From assembly GCF_039539345.1 (NCBI RefSeq), contig NZ_BAABCY010000007.1, forward strand, positions 1-64,000: a stretch of 64,000 nucleotides of DNA, written 5' to 3'. The notes beneath the pieces were generated by a model. That model was not told the origin of the DNA and ran no database searches. It saw nothing but the letters and a program-made list of their open reading frames with translations. Of the stretch, positions 44,712 through 54,550 are shown one piece after another (the first letter of the stretch is position 1; each line of letters begins with the position of its first letter). A program made the position numbers and the translations under genes. Source of the DNA: Snuella lapsa (GTDB taxonomy: Bacteria > Bacteroidota > Bacteroidia > Flavobacteriales > Flavobacteriaceae).

Positions 44712-46892
44712 GTGTTCCCTAATTATGTTCAATTGGATGCCAAAGACTGTGGCCCCACATGTCTTAAAATTATAGCTAAGTATTATGGCAAGACCATTTC
44801 AACACCTAAACTTAGAGAGCTTTCAGAAACCACAAGAATAGGGAGCAACCTTAAATTTTTGGCACGGGCAGCCGAAACCATTGGTCTAAAATCGCTACCT
44901 GCAAAAATAGATTTCAACCAACTGAAAGGTGCGCCATTGCCCTGTATCCTGCATTGGAACAAAAATCACTTTGTCGTATTGTATAAGATCAAAAAGGATA
45001 CCTGTTATATTTCAGACCCGGCACAAGGCTTGATAAACTATAACAAGCATACATTTTTGGAACGTTGGATTGGAGCCAATGCCAACGACCATACAGAACA
45101 AGGCGTGGTTTTACTATTGGAACCAACATTGGATTTTCAAAGCGATACCGCTTCCACTAAAGAAAACCCTTTAAACTTAGGTTTTATTTCAAAATACCTG
45201 ATCCGTTATAAACCGTTTTTAATACAGTTAGGTTTTGGATTGCTTGCAGGAAGCCTGTTGCAGCTTATTTTTCCTTTCCTGACCCAGAGTATAGTTGATG
45301 TAGGGATCAAGAACCAGGATATGCCCTTTATATACCTGATATTGGTAGCCCAGTTGTTTTTGTTTGTAGGACGAACCGCAGTAGAAGTTATCAGAAGCTG
45401 GATATTGTTGCACTTAAGTTCACGTATCAATATATCCATGCTCTCTGACTTTTTCGTCAAGCTCATGCGTTTGCCCATCGCATTTTTTGATACCCGCTTG
45501 ACAGGAGATATATTACAACGTATCAATGACCATGAGCGTATAGAAAAACTATTGACCACATCTTCGCTACAAGTCTTATTTTCATTGGTCAATCTTTTGG
45601 TATTTGTACTGGTGCTTATCTATTATGACCTATCCATATTTATGGTGTTCTTAATAGGAAGCCTGATGTACCTGGGTTGGATAATTCTATTCCTTAAAAA
45701 ACGAAAAACATTGGATTATGAGGAGTTTGAGCAGACAGCCGATGAACGCAGTAAGGTTATAGAACTGATAAGCGGTATGCAGGATATAAAACTGCATAAT
45801 GTAGAACAGGATTTTCGTTGGGATTGGGAACATGTACAAGCACGATTATTTAAAATATCAATCACACGAATGACCTGGGACCAGTACCAAAGCATCGGTT
45901 CTTCGTTTATCAATGAACTAAAAAACATCCTGATCACAGTTTTGGCAGCAAAATTGGTCATAGAAGGCAGTATTACATTGGGAATGATGTTGGCCATAAG
46001 CTATATCGTGGGGCAACTAAATGCACCCATAGTGCAGCTTATAGATTTTCTTAAGGATTTACAGGATGCCAAAATATCTTTAGAACGTTTATCCGAGATC
46101 CACAGTAAAAAAGATGAAACGGATTTAAAAGACCTGCCCCTAAGAGAGCTAAAAAAATCAGATATTCTATTAGAGGACGTTAGTTATAGATATCCGGGAG
46201 TAGAAGTGCCAACACTAAAAGAGCTGCAACTGACCATTCCAAAAAACAAGGTTACTGCCATTGTGGGTTCCAGTGGTAGTGGAAAGACAACGCTCATGAA
46301 ACTACTCCTAAAGTTTTATGAACCCCAAAAAGGACAGGTCAAAATAGGAAAAACTCCATTGGCACAATTATCACCTAAGTTGTGGAGAGACTATTGTGGC
46401 GTCGTGATGCAGGAAGGTTATATTTTCAGTAACACTATCGTTAGAAATATTACGATGAGCGAAGCTGATATAGATCAGGACAAATTGCGAAAAGCAGTAG
46501 AAATGGCCAATATCAAGAATTTTATAGAAAACCTCCCTTTATCTTACAACACCAAGATAGGCGTAGAAGGTATGGGACTTAGTACAGGACAAAAGCAACG
46601 CATACTTATTGCACGGGCTATATATAAAAACCCGGAATATTTATTCTTTGATGAAGCCACATCGGCATTGGATGCTAAAAACGAAAAGGAGATCATGGAA
46701 AACCTAAATACCTTTTTTAAAGATAAAACGGTTGTCATTATCGCCCATCGCCTGAGCACCGTAAAGCATGCAGATCAAATCGTCGTATTGGAAGAAGGCT
46801 GCATAAAAGAATTAGGAGACCATAAAACATTGACCGCCCAAAGAGGACGGTACTATGAGCTTGTAAAAAACCAATTGGAATTGGGCCATTAA
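44712..46892 (+). CDS. C39-peptidase ABC exporter (PCAT)
   Basis: A 726-residue bacteriocin-type exporter with a GTG start. The C39 domain (1-140) has Cys13 (KDCGPTCL), His86 (HWNKNHFVVLY) and Asp102 (ISDPAQG), all needed for cleavage after GG. It is followed by an ABC membrane domain (about 165-440) and a nucleotide-binding domain with VGSSGSGKTTL, LSTGQKQR and LFFDEATSALDA. It would cleave the leader of the upstream 46-aa precursor during export. It lies 5 bases after the protease gene and 6 before hlyD. Confidence 0.93.
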   Translation: MFPNYVQLDAKDCGPTCLKIIAKYYGKTISTPKLRELSETTRIGSNLKFLARAAETIGLKSLPAKIDFNQLKGAPLPCILHWNKNHFVVLYKIKKDTCYISDPAQGLINYNKHTFLERWIGANANDHTEQGVVLLLEPTLDFQSDTASTKENPLNLGFISKYLIRYKPFLIQLGFGLLAGSLLQLIFPFLTQSIVDVGIKNQDMPFIYLILVAQLFLFVGRTAVEVIRSWILLHLSSRINISMLSDFFVKLMRLPIAFFDTRLTGDILQRINDHERIEKLLTTSSLQVLFSLVNLLVFVLVLIYYDLSIFMVFLIGSLMYLGWIILFLKKRKTLDYEEFEQTADERSKVIELISGMQDIKLHNVEQDFRWDWEHVQARLFKISITRMTWDQYQSIGSSFINELKNILITVLAAKLVIEGSITLGMMLAISYIVGQLNAPIVQLIDFLKDLQDAKISLERLSEIHSKKDETDLKDLPLRELKKSDILLEDVSYRYPGVEVPTLKELQLTIPKNKVTAIVGSSGSGKTTLMKLLLKFYEPQKGQVKIGKTPLAQLSPKLWRDYCGVVMQEGYIFSNTIVRNITMSEADIDQDKLRKAVEMANIKNFIENLPLSYNTKIGVEGMGLSTGQKQRILIARAIYKNPEYLFFDEATSALDAKNEKEIMENLNTFFKDKTVVIIAHRLSTVKHADQIVVLEEGCIKELGDHKTLTAQRGRYYELVKNQLELGH

Positions 46893-46897
46893 TAAAA

Positions 46898-48199
46898 ATG
46901 AAGACACAGGAAAAGGACATAAAGAATATGGTTATTAGAAGCGAATCCCTGAACGATATCCTAAGTCGTGTACCACCAAAGCTTATACGTTGGGGGAGTC
47001 TTCTGTTTTTAATGCTCATTATCCTTATGCTGTTCCTTTCATGGCTGATAAAATATCCTGATGTTATCACGGCTGAAGCCTATATGACCACAGCAACACC
47101 ACCACAAAAGGTATATGCAAAAATAACAGCCCGAATCGATACCCTATTAGTGACGGATAAGCAGCAGGTAAATAAAAATACCATATTGGCCATTTTGGAA
47201 AATACTTCTGACAATGAAGATGTACTGTATCTAAAATCCATTACAGATACCATTACAATCAATAAGGACCAGATACTTTTTCCATTTGAAACATTGCCCA
47301 TTTTGTTTTTAGGCGATCTGGAACCGCAATTTGCAGCCTTTGAGAACAGTTATTTTCAATATATTATAAATCGTGATTTAAAGCCACATAACGAAAAAAT
47401 AGCAGCCAATAGCTTTGCACTAGTAGAACTAAACCATCGTCTTAAAAACTTGGTAAACCAACAAGCAATCAATAAAAAAGAAGTGGAGTTTATCAAAAAG
47501 GATTTAAAACGGTATGAACAATTATTGGAAAAAGGGGTTGTCTCACAGCAAACCTATGAAGACAAACAAATAAGGTATTATACAGCTTTGCGGGGTTATG
47601 AAAACACGAGTCTTATGATTTCCCAACTAAGCGAATCCTTAAACCAGACCAAAAGCAGTTCAAAAGATATAGGCTTTAACAAACAACGTGAAGAAACACG
47701 GTTGTTAAAACAAGTATTATATACATTCAGGGAATTGAAAAAGGCCATAAAGGATTGGGAACTGACCTATGTGTTAAAATCAAACAATACAGGTGTTGTT
47801 GAATTCCTGGACTATTGGAGCCGTGGACAGACCCTTAAAGAGGGTGAATTGGTATTTACCGTTTCACCAGAAAACATTCCATTTTATTTAGCAAAACTAA
47901 GGACACCAAAGACCAATGCCGGAAAAATAAAAATAGGCCAACAGGTAAATATTAAACTAAATGATTATCCAGATTATGAATTTGGTGTGCTTAGAGGGCA
48001 AGTAGAACGTATCTCCAATGTCTCCAATACAGATGGCACCTATGTGGTAGATGTCAGAATCCCCAGAGATTTAAAAACTACCTATGGCAAGCTTATAGAC
48101 TTCAAACAAGATATGCAGGGAACAGCGGATATTATTACCGAAGACCTAAGATTGATAGAACGTTGTTTTTACCAGTTTCGGGAACTTTTCTCCAGATAA
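46898..48199 (+). CDS. HlyD-family periplasmic adaptor
   Basis: A 433-residue membrane-fusion protein: one N-terminal membrane helix (about 31-50), a lipoyl-like/coiled-coil region (about 90-260, LLEKGVVSQQTYEDKQIRYYTALRG) and a C-terminal beta-barrel with LRGQVERISNVS. It is the partner of the upstream C39 ABC exporter and the last gene of the peptide-export operon. No TolC-like gene is encoded nearby, so a chromosomal outer-membrane channel would be shared. Confidence 0.88.
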   Translation: MKTQEKDIKNMVIRSESLNDILSRVPPKLIRWGSLLFLMLIILMLFLSWLIKYPDVITAEAYMTTATPPQKVYAKITARIDTLLVTDKQQVNKNTILAILENTSDNEDVLYLKSITDTITINKDQILFPFETLPILFLGDLEPQFAAFENSYFQYIINRDLKPHNEKIAANSFALVELNHRLKNLVNQQAINKKEVEFIKKDLKRYEQLLEKGVVSQQTYEDKQIRYYTALRGYENTSLMISQLSESLNQTKSSSKDIGFNKQREETRLLKQVLYTFRELKKAIKDWELTYVLKSNNTGVVEFLDYWSRGQTLKEGELVFTVSPENIPFYLAKLRTPKTNAGKIKIGQQVNIKLNDYPDYEFGVLRGQVERISNVSNTDGTYVVDVRIPRDLKTTYGKLIDFKQDMQGTADIITEDLRLIERCFYQFRELFSR

Positions 48200-48325
48200 C
48201 CTTACCGTTCAATTGCCCATATACTTTTAACTACGTTAAACTCACTGGTTATACGTTGGTTTATAAATCAAAAGAAAAGATTCATAAATCGGTATCAAAA
48301 GCCCTTTTTAAAATAGCATTTTATG

Positions 48326-48370
48326 ACGAATTTTAACAAATAAGTACAAATAAAAACAAATCGTGACAAA
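48326..48370. repeat. Helically phased ACAAA/ACGAA repeat array
   Basis: Five copies of AC(A/G)AA start at 48326, 48336, 48346, 48356 and 48366, exactly 10 bases apart, about 50 bases upstream of the rteC start. The spacing is one helical turn, so all copies face the same side of DNA. It could be a cooperative operator array or a bent A-tract region. Confidence 0.7.
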
Positions 48371-48421
48371 TTAAATTGCGATGGTTTTTTTGGGTATTAT
48401 GTTGACTTTCAAAAATATAAA

Positions 48422-49252
48422 ATGGATATTCCCTCACTCATAGCCAATTTTCAAAAAGAGATACAGGATGTAGAACATTCAGAATGGGACATTATAAAAC
48501 GATCCCAAAAGGCCATTGCATTGAGCCGAAAGGTGCTTGTAGGGCTTAAAACGGAATTGGCAAGGAAAGATTTTGGTTCCATGGACCAGGAAATACAATT
48601 TTTTAAGGTAACCAAGCAAATTCCGTTAACCAATCTCATCTATTATTTGGAATGCTATGCGTTTGAGGCACACTTTCCCAAAATTGGCGAAAAGCAACAG
48701 CAAAAACATATAGCAAAGACCAAGGATAAAATACAGATGTTTTTCAACAGGCATGCTGAGTTTATCAATTACATGGGCCAAGGATGTGGCCATTTGGATA
48801 TTTGGTATTTTACCAGGCAAACTAACAATGACATGAAGGTTGTCCCCGAACAGGATTATACCTTTGACATGGATTTTAGCGCCCCATATGATATGCTTTT
48901 GGGAAAGCTGTACGCCTACGAACGTTTTATCAAATACTTGGAAGGGCGATTAGGGAAACAAGAGCAAGAGACGACCATAGAAAACCTAGGCGAACACTAT
49001 AACTTAAAATGGACCTCAAGCAAAACGGCATTGACCGAATTGATCTACGCCCTGTATTATAGCCGTGCCATTAATCATGGGAATATAGATAAAAGGGACA
49101 TAGCCATGGTCTTTCAAAAACTTTTTAACCTCGATTTGGGCGATTTCTACAAAACCCTATCAGAGATCAAATCCAGAAAGAAAAGCAGAACCCGATTTTT
49201 AGATGAACTTTCCATGGGCTTTATATATGAAATGGAAAAATCCGAACGATAA
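48422..49252 (+). CDS. rteC: RteC-family regulator of ICE excision
   Basis: A 276-residue protein of the RteC family, with the characteristic region NRHAEFINYMGQGCGHLDIWYFTR near residues 115-140 and a C-terminal part (SKTALTELIYALYYSRAINHGNIDKRDIAMVFQKLF). In the Bacteroides element CTnDOT, RteC activates excision genes under regulatory control. Here rteC is next to replication/HTH genes and far from the left-end mob module. The phased repeats upstream may be its control region. Confidence 0.88.
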   Translation: MDIPSLIANFQKEIQDVEHSEWDIIKRSQKAIALSRKVLVGLKTELARKDFGSMDQEIQFFKVTKQIPLTNLIYYLECYAFEAHFPKIGEKQQQKHIAKTKDKIQMFFNRHAEFINYMGQGCGHLDIWYFTRQTNNDMKVVPEQDYTFDMDFSAPYDMLLGKLYAYERFIKYLEGRLGKQEQETTIENLGEHYNLKWTSSKTALTELIYALYYSRAINHGNIDKRDIAMVFQKLFNLDLGDFYKTLSEIKSRKKSRTRFLDELSMGFIYEMEKSER

Positions 49253-49547
49253 TCATTTCAAAAAACTGTTAAAAAACAACCGAGTACGGTACTACTCTGG
49301 TTTTTGTATTTGCACAAAGCCAATCCTGTTTTTTGAGCATTTTTATATCCAATATTAGCCTTGTTGACAATCAAACAGCACCAAAACCATACAAAAAATA
49401 AAATGTTAAAATTTCACCGAGGTCGGGTGATATGGTGAATAAAGTCCAACAAAGCAAAACATCTTTGTCGAACGAAAGTCAAATCAAGGTAAAAAACACC
49501 TTTTACCGCAGTCCCCGCGAAAGCGGGGACCTTTTAAAAACAAAAAC
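49253..49547. other. Intergenic region with GC-rich palindrome
   Basis: About 295 bases without a gene. GTCCCCGC-GAAA-GCGGGGAC at 49511-49530 is an 8-bp stem with a GAAA loop, one of the dispersed palindromes frequent in Flavobacteriaceae. Confidence 0.5.
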
Positions 49548-49826
49548 ATGTCAGCAAACATTATTACAACCGAAGACCTTATGGAATTTAAGATTGAATT
49601 ACTTGATGGGATCAAAGAGTTACTGAACAGCCAACAAGGCAACCATAACAGGAAATGGTTAAAATCACCTGAAGTCAGGGAACTTTTGGGAATCTCACCA
49701 GGCACGTTACAGAATCTACGGATCAATGGTACCATTCCCTATACCAAAGTAGGAGGGGTGCTGTATTACGACTACCATGAGATCATGGAAGTTATGGAAA
49801 AGAACCGTGTACATAATAAATTCTAA
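49548..49826 (+). CDS. Excisionase-like HTH_17 protein
   Basis: A 92-residue protein with an N-terminal acidic helix and a MerR/HTH_17-type domain (WLKSPEVRELLGISPGTLQNLRINGTIPYTKVGGVLYYDYHEI). Similar in design to the HTH gene at 2.8 kb. In Bacteroidetes ICEs these proteins act as excision factors or repressors. It stands ahead of the replication-like genes, with a 9-base gap to the next. Confidence 0.8.
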   Translation: MSANIITTEDLMEFKIELLDGIKELLNSQQGNHNRKWLKSPEVRELLGISPGTLQNLRINGTIPYTKVGGVLYYDYHEIMEVMEKNRVHNKF

Positions 49827-49834
49827 TTACCATT

Positions 49835-50374
49835 TTGGAAGACATCAATTATATCAAGCACCTCAATAAGGTGTTTATCCATATTTCCAAGGACTCCAGG
49901 TTAAACCCCACCCATATCAGCTTGTACTTTGCATTGTTCTATTTGTGGAATGTAAACTTTTTTCGGTACGAGTTCTATATTAATCGTGATGATGTTATGA
50001 AACTCTCAAAAATTGGCTCAAGGACCACCTACCATCGCTGTATAAAAGAACTGAACCATTGGCGTTATTTTGAATACTCACCATCACACAATGCATTTCA
50101 TGGGAGTAAAATAAGGATGTTCAATTTTTGTACCAGTGGTGGACAAGCAGTAGACTCCAGCCAGACTAAAATTTGTACCAGCGATGGACAAGCGCTGGTA
50201 TCTATAAACAAACATATACAAACAGAAACAAACCCAAAAAACAATAACAAACAGCCAAATTTTAAAAATTCAAATTTTCAGGATTTGAAAAACGGATACA
50301 AACAACAAGATGTTGACCAATATTTGGACAACTTAAAGACCAGTTCCGATAAAAATTATGACGATCCCCTATGA
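49835..50374 (+). CDS. Replication-initiator-like winged-helix protein
   Basis: A 179-residue protein from a TTG start, with a winged-helix-like N-terminal half (NPTHISLYFALFYLWNVNFFRYEFYINRDDVMKLSKIGSRTTYHRCIKELNHW) and a disordered Asn/Lys/Gln-rich C-terminus. This layout occurs in ICE and phage replication proteins that pair with a DnaC-like ATPase. It overlaps that ATPase gene by 4 bases (ATGA), indicating coupling. The specific role is inferred. Confidence 0.65.
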   Translation: MEDINYIKHLNKVFIHISKDSRLNPTHISLYFALFYLWNVNFFRYEFYINRDDVMKLSKIGSRTTYHRCIKELNHWRYFEYSPSHNAFHGSKIRMFNFCTSGGQAVDSSQTKICTSDGQALVSINKHIQTETNPKNNNKQPNFKNSNFQDLKNGYKQQDVDQYLDNLKTSSDKNYDDPL

Positions 50375-51033
50375 TTAAATCCAGGCCACATATCATTACA
50401 GAAGGAGCTATGGAATATGCACTCGGTACCATAAAAGGCAATCAAATTCTCTATGATTTTGATAAAATGCTAATCTATTTGGAGGCTAAAGGTAAACTGT
50501 TATTCGATGAAAAATTTAAAATCTATAAGGAAGACCGAACCATTCTCTATAAGCTATGTCTGTATATTATTCAAGATGAAAAAGCTTGTAAAGAACTTGG
50601 AATTGACATTAACAAGGGTATTTTGCTTTCCGGCCCTGTGGGCTGTGGCAAAACATCTATGTTACGATTGTTAAAATATTTGGTGCCCCATCGTAAGCCT
50701 TATGAAGTGGTGCCAACCCGGAACATCGTTTTTGGCTTTAATCATATCGGTTACAAAACTATTGAGGATTATGGTAATACCCAGTTTTTTTGTTTTGATG
50801 ATTTAGGAGTCGAGCCTATTGGCAGGCATTATGGCAAGGACTGTAATGTAATGGGCGAAATTTTATTATCACGTCATGATTTATTTTTAAAAAATAAAAT
50901 TAAAACACATGCAACAACTAACCTCAATGCAGCAGAGCTTGAAGAACGATATGGTAGTCGGGTTAGGTCACGGATGCGGCAAATGTTCAACTTGATAAGT
51001 TTTGATGCCAAGTCTATTGACAAAAGGTGTTGA
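50371..51033 (+). CDS. DnaC-like AAA ATPase
   Basis: A 220-residue ATPase with Walker A SGPVGCGKTS (residues 87-96), Walker B FFCFDDLG near 138, and an arginine-finger-type RMRQMF at the C-terminus. Its size and neighbourhood fit the DnaC/IstB helicase-loader group. With the preceding protein it could allow the excised circular ICE to replicate. The stop is at 51031-51033, followed by about 250 AT-rich bases before the next gene. Confidence 0.8.
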   Translation: MIKSRPHIITEGAMEYALGTIKGNQILYDFDKMLIYLEAKGKLLFDEKFKIYKEDRTILYKLCLYIIQDEKACKELGIDINKGILLSGPVGCGKTSMLRLLKYLVPHRKPYEVVPTRNIVFGFNHIGYKTIEDYGNTQFFCFDDLGVEPIGRHYGKDCNVMGEILLSRHDLFLKNKIKTHATTNLNAAELEERYGSRVRSRMRQMFNLISFDAKSIDKRC

Positions 51034-51286
51034 ACATTCACGAGTACCTTTAAAAACAATAAGGATGACACGAGCTAATTGTTCAATTTGGTGGCTTTTG
51101 ATAAGGCGAGTAAGGATAAGAGAGTGTAGTCCTGAAAAATGTAATTATAATTGTGGAAAAACGTAAGAAATTATGCTGAAATTTTAGTATTTTTATTTAC
51201 GATTACAAAATAGAGTAATGTTAGAGAGCGTAATGAGTATTCATTAGCTTTTTTTATAAATAATACTAAAAATAACTTGAAAAGGA

Positions 51287-52873
51287 ATGATGTTTTCACC
51301 TGAAGACTTTTTATCAAATTTAAAAGAAAACCCTATTGATAAACATCAGTTTTGGAGAGATATAAACAAATTTTATAAAGAAAATAAAATACAAGATTCT
51401 CAGCTATTTGTAAGCTGTTTTTCAATTTTCAATGAACTTTTCAAAACTGATTATGCAAGTGGACAGTTTTATACTTGGCTTGAAAAATATGCAGAATCAA
51501 ATCTCAAGTCTGCTGAAGAAATTAAATCAGAAATAGAACGTAACCCCTCAAGGGATACATATGAATTTTGGATCAGTATTGTATTTGGGTTGTCAAAACT
51601 TGGAAAAGATTTTGAAAATGAGATAATAGACAATATTAAAGCTAATGATGGATATAAGATTTCTGTAGGACTACGTGCCGCCACAATTATAGATTCTAAA
51701 GACAAATTATCTTTATGCGAAACTATTGATGCCTTAATAAATTTAGATCGGTGCAAAGAGCTTTTTGATGAAATTGATTGGGCTTACCTTATGAATTTTT
51801 ATACTCATCATTTACATAGATATCCAAAGTTTGATAATCGAATACGCGAACTCTGTGAAATTGACTCTTCATATATTTATTCTGCACTTGCTCGTGCTTT
51901 GAATTCATATATAGAGTTAGGCAAAAATGAAGAGCTTTTTTACTTTTCAATTAAGCACCTTGCAAGGACTCCTCTTGAATATTCAGGTATTTATAATACT
52001 TTAAATTTTTCCCTTGACACATATTTCGAGTCTGACCCAGAAGTAATTAAATGCTTACTCGAAAGCTGGATTGATTATCACTTGCCAAGCGCTAATGGAA
52101 TGGAGGTATTGGAGCACCTTTTAAACAATTTCAATGATAAAAACCCAAAATATTTTCATTTGCTCATTTCAAATTGGCTACTTAAATCACATAACTACGG
52201 TCTTGCGGTTCAGTTTTTAATAAGTGAAATCAGGTCAGGAAGAGATGCCTTGAAGCTCGATGTTAATTTGTTAGAAAAATTGAATGAGCCAGACACTATT
52301 TTATTGACTTTGAGAATAATTGGCTTCGCTTGGGATAAAGATGTAATATACGGAATGCTATTACAAATATTGGAATCAAATCTAGACTCCCAAGAAGTTA
52401 TAAATAATACTGCTAGTTTAATATATTCCGAGCTGCTTCTTAATTATCCTTCATTGATAAAAAGGCTTAAAGAAGAAAAAACATCTAACAAAATATATAA
52501 ATCTATAATTGATCAAATTATTGCAAGAGCAGATGAATACTTTGAAAGACTTAGTGGTCTTCCCGTTTATGACGAATTCAAGCCATCGGATAAAAGACTG
52601 ATTTATTATAATAAAATTCAATTTAAAGGTTTGGGTGGTGAGGCACTTGAAAATAGAAAATCATCTTTTTTAGATTTTGCAGATAAAACTCAACTAAGAG
52701 CAGGCAAAGGTTTCTTTTCCAAAACCGAATATGGATATTCTAATGTCATGGAACCGAAACGAATTTCCCACTCTATGGAAATGCCTCGATTAGAATTTAT
52801 AGACCCAATAGGGCAACAAGCAAAAAGACTACATTTCAGATACATTTCAAAGGATGAACTTCATAATTCGTGA
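51287..52873 (+). CDS. Helical-repeat protein of putative defence cassette
   Basis: A 528-residue soluble protein, almost entirely alpha-helical, with repeated Leu-rich helix pairs that suggest a HEAT- or TPR-like solenoid. No catalytic motif was seen. It overlaps the next gene by 20 bases, so the two are translated together. The codons are far more AT-rich than those of the neighbouring ICE genes, a sign of separate acquisition. In an STAND-type system it may sense or bind the effector. Confidence 0.6.
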   Translation: MMFSPEDFLSNLKENPIDKHQFWRDINKFYKENKIQDSQLFVSCFSIFNELFKTDYASGQFYTWLEKYAESNLKSAEEIKSEIERNPSRDTYEFWISIVFGLSKLGKDFENEIIDNIKANDGYKISVGLRAATIIDSKDKLSLCETIDALINLDRCKELFDEIDWAYLMNFYTHHLHRYPKFDNRIRELCEIDSSYIYSALARALNSYIELGKNEELFYFSIKHLARTPLEYSGIYNTLNFSLDTYFESDPEVIKCLLESWIDYHLPSANGMEVLEHLLNNFNDKNPKYFHLLISNWLLKSHNYGLAVQFLISEIRSGRDALKLDVNLLEKLNEPDTILLTLRIIGFAWDKDVIYGMLLQILESNLDSQEVINNTASLIYSELLLNYPSLIKRLKEEKTSNKIYKSIIDQIIARADEYFERLSGLPVYDEFKPSDKRLIYYNKIQFKGLGGEALENRKSSFLDFADKTQLRAGKGFFSKTEYGYSNVMEPKRISHSMEMPRLEFIDPIGQQAKRLHFRYISKDELHNS

Positions 52874-54515
52874 GTATATATCAATTTTAAAAGAAGATGG
52901 AGAGTTAGATTCACTACTAACTGATTTGTTTTTCGAACAAGGTTTTACAATCAAGTATAAACCTGAAAAAGGTAGGCAATATGGTGTAGATATATTGGCA
53001 GAAAAGAAAGAAAAAGGAAAAACTTCTGAATTAAAAATCGTTACTGTAAAAAGGGGAAATATTAATCGCAATGCCTGGGATGGAAATTCAAACGCTGTTA
53101 AACAATCCATCGAGGATATCATTGATACTTATATTCCAACTCATTTGACTAAAAGGGAGCAAAAACTTCCGATAACTATAACCCTCTCGACCAATGGTAA
53201 TATTTCTCAAAATCTAAATTTGGTGTGGACTTCATTTAAAGAGAAGTATGCCAAAAAGAATATTACAATAGATTTTTTGGGTATTGATGATATCTCAAGT
53301 CAAATAAATGAGGAGTTTTTATTTGACACATTACTTGATAGTGAAAATCAAGCCTTGTTTAGAAAAACATTGGCTTTTGTGGACTTAACCGATTATCATT
53401 TCCACCACTATATCAAGTTATTAGACAACCTTTTAAATGCGATACCATCAAAAAAACGTGACCTTCAAAAATTACTCCGCTTAATAAAGCTCTTACTGGA
53501 TTTAATGTTTAAGTGGAGTGAAGACTTAAGGAATTTAAAGTCAGCCGTTACACTCAGCCATATTACATTATTGAAATCTTATAGTTATTTATTAAGAGAT
53601 AAAAAAATGGATCTCAAGTATGTTCAGGAAGAGTACTTTAAAATTTATAATTTAAGTAGATTAATCGCAGTAGGGTATTTTAATAAAGTAAGTGACCATT
53701 ATTTTGTAGAACAAAGTATTCAGCGGTATTCAAGAAATCATTTCGAATATGGGTTAAGAAGCTGGGAAGAGCTAGGTATGATTTCTTTATTAGGACATTT
53801 TGAGATACAACAGTATTGGGTAAATCTTCAATCAAAAAACGAGGAGGGACAAAGAATATTTTTGGGTTCTATGTCGAATGTAAGCAAAGCTTTAATAACT
53901 TTTATTGATGAAAACCCGTCTTTGAATTATCCCCTTTATGATGACCATTTAATAGAATTTAATTTAGCAATGCAGTTTTTAAGAATGTATCAAAAAGATG
54001 AATTCTGTCTTAAATGGATAAATAAAATTTTAATATCACTGCACAACCAATATCGCATTAAAAACTTGTTTCCTTTATTTAGACAAGACTATGAAAAATT
54101 AGTAGATATCTATTTTGGTAAATCTGAACAAAAATTGGAGTCATCAATGTTGTTTGCTAATATTTTTGATTGGTGTGTGATATTGAATTCCGAAGATACC
54201 TACAATAAAGTAGTAGAGCTAATTAATTCATTGGAAGAAAAGATAAGTATTCAAACTTGGTATCCAACATCGGATACAGTAGATATTTGTTTAATGGAGA
54301 ATTATAGCCGTAAATCTGGGAATGTTTTCTCATTTAAAGAAATTCCTTCATTTCAAGAGTATAAGAAGACTTTGATAGAACTAAAGGAGAAATTCGTAAA
54401 AGCAGAAGAGTTTAATCCTTTTGCTTCCGGTCTGGAAGTTTTGCATCACATTTCATCATTTCATTTTAAGGAGCTTCCTTTACCTTATTTTGCTCATCGT
54501 TATGTTGAAGATTAA
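52854..54515 (+). CDS. PD-(D/E)XK-type nuclease-like protein with helical repeats
   Basis: A 553-residue protein. The N-terminal ~110 residues resemble a Mrr-like/PD-(D/E)XK restriction fold: QYGVDILA with Asp46 and, after a beta strand, ELKIVTVKRG with Lys66 (GVD…TVK pattern). The rest is helical, perhaps a solenoid. It is the middle gene of three, overlapping the first by 20 bases and followed by the third after about 35. A nuclease with two other large proteins is typical of phage-defence cassettes. Confidence 0.65.
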   Translation: MNFIIREYISILKEDGELDSLLTDLFFEQGFTIKYKPEKGRQYGVDILAEKKEKGKTSELKIVTVKRGNINRNAWDGNSNAVKQSIEDIIDTYIPTHLTKREQKLPITITLSTNGNISQNLNLVWTSFKEKYAKKNITIDFLGIDDISSQINEEFLFDTLLDSENQALFRKTLAFVDLTDYHFHHYIKLLDNLLNAIPSKKRDLQKLLRLIKLLLDLMFKWSEDLRNLKSAVTLSHITLLKSYSYLLRDKKMDLKYVQEEYFKIYNLSRLIAVGYFNKVSDHYFVEQSIQRYSRNHFEYGLRSWEELGMISLLGHFEIQQYWVNLQSKNEEGQRIFLGSMSNVSKALITFIDENPSLNYPLYDDHLIEFNLAMQFLRMYQKDEFCLKWINKILISLHNQYRIKNLFPLFRQDYEKLVDIYFGKSEQKLESSMLFANIFDWCVILNSEDTYNKVVELINSLEEKISIQTWYPTSDTVDICLMENYSRKSGNVFSFKEIPSFQEYKKTLIELKEKFVKAEEFNPFASGLEVLHHISSFHFKELPLPYFAHRYVED

Positions 54516-54550
54516 TATATTTTTTAATGACATTGTAAAAATTAAATTTA

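Noticed and set aside
48326..48370. CRISPR array
   Set aside because: The repeats are only 5 bases with a 10-base period and there are no unique spacers or cas genes.
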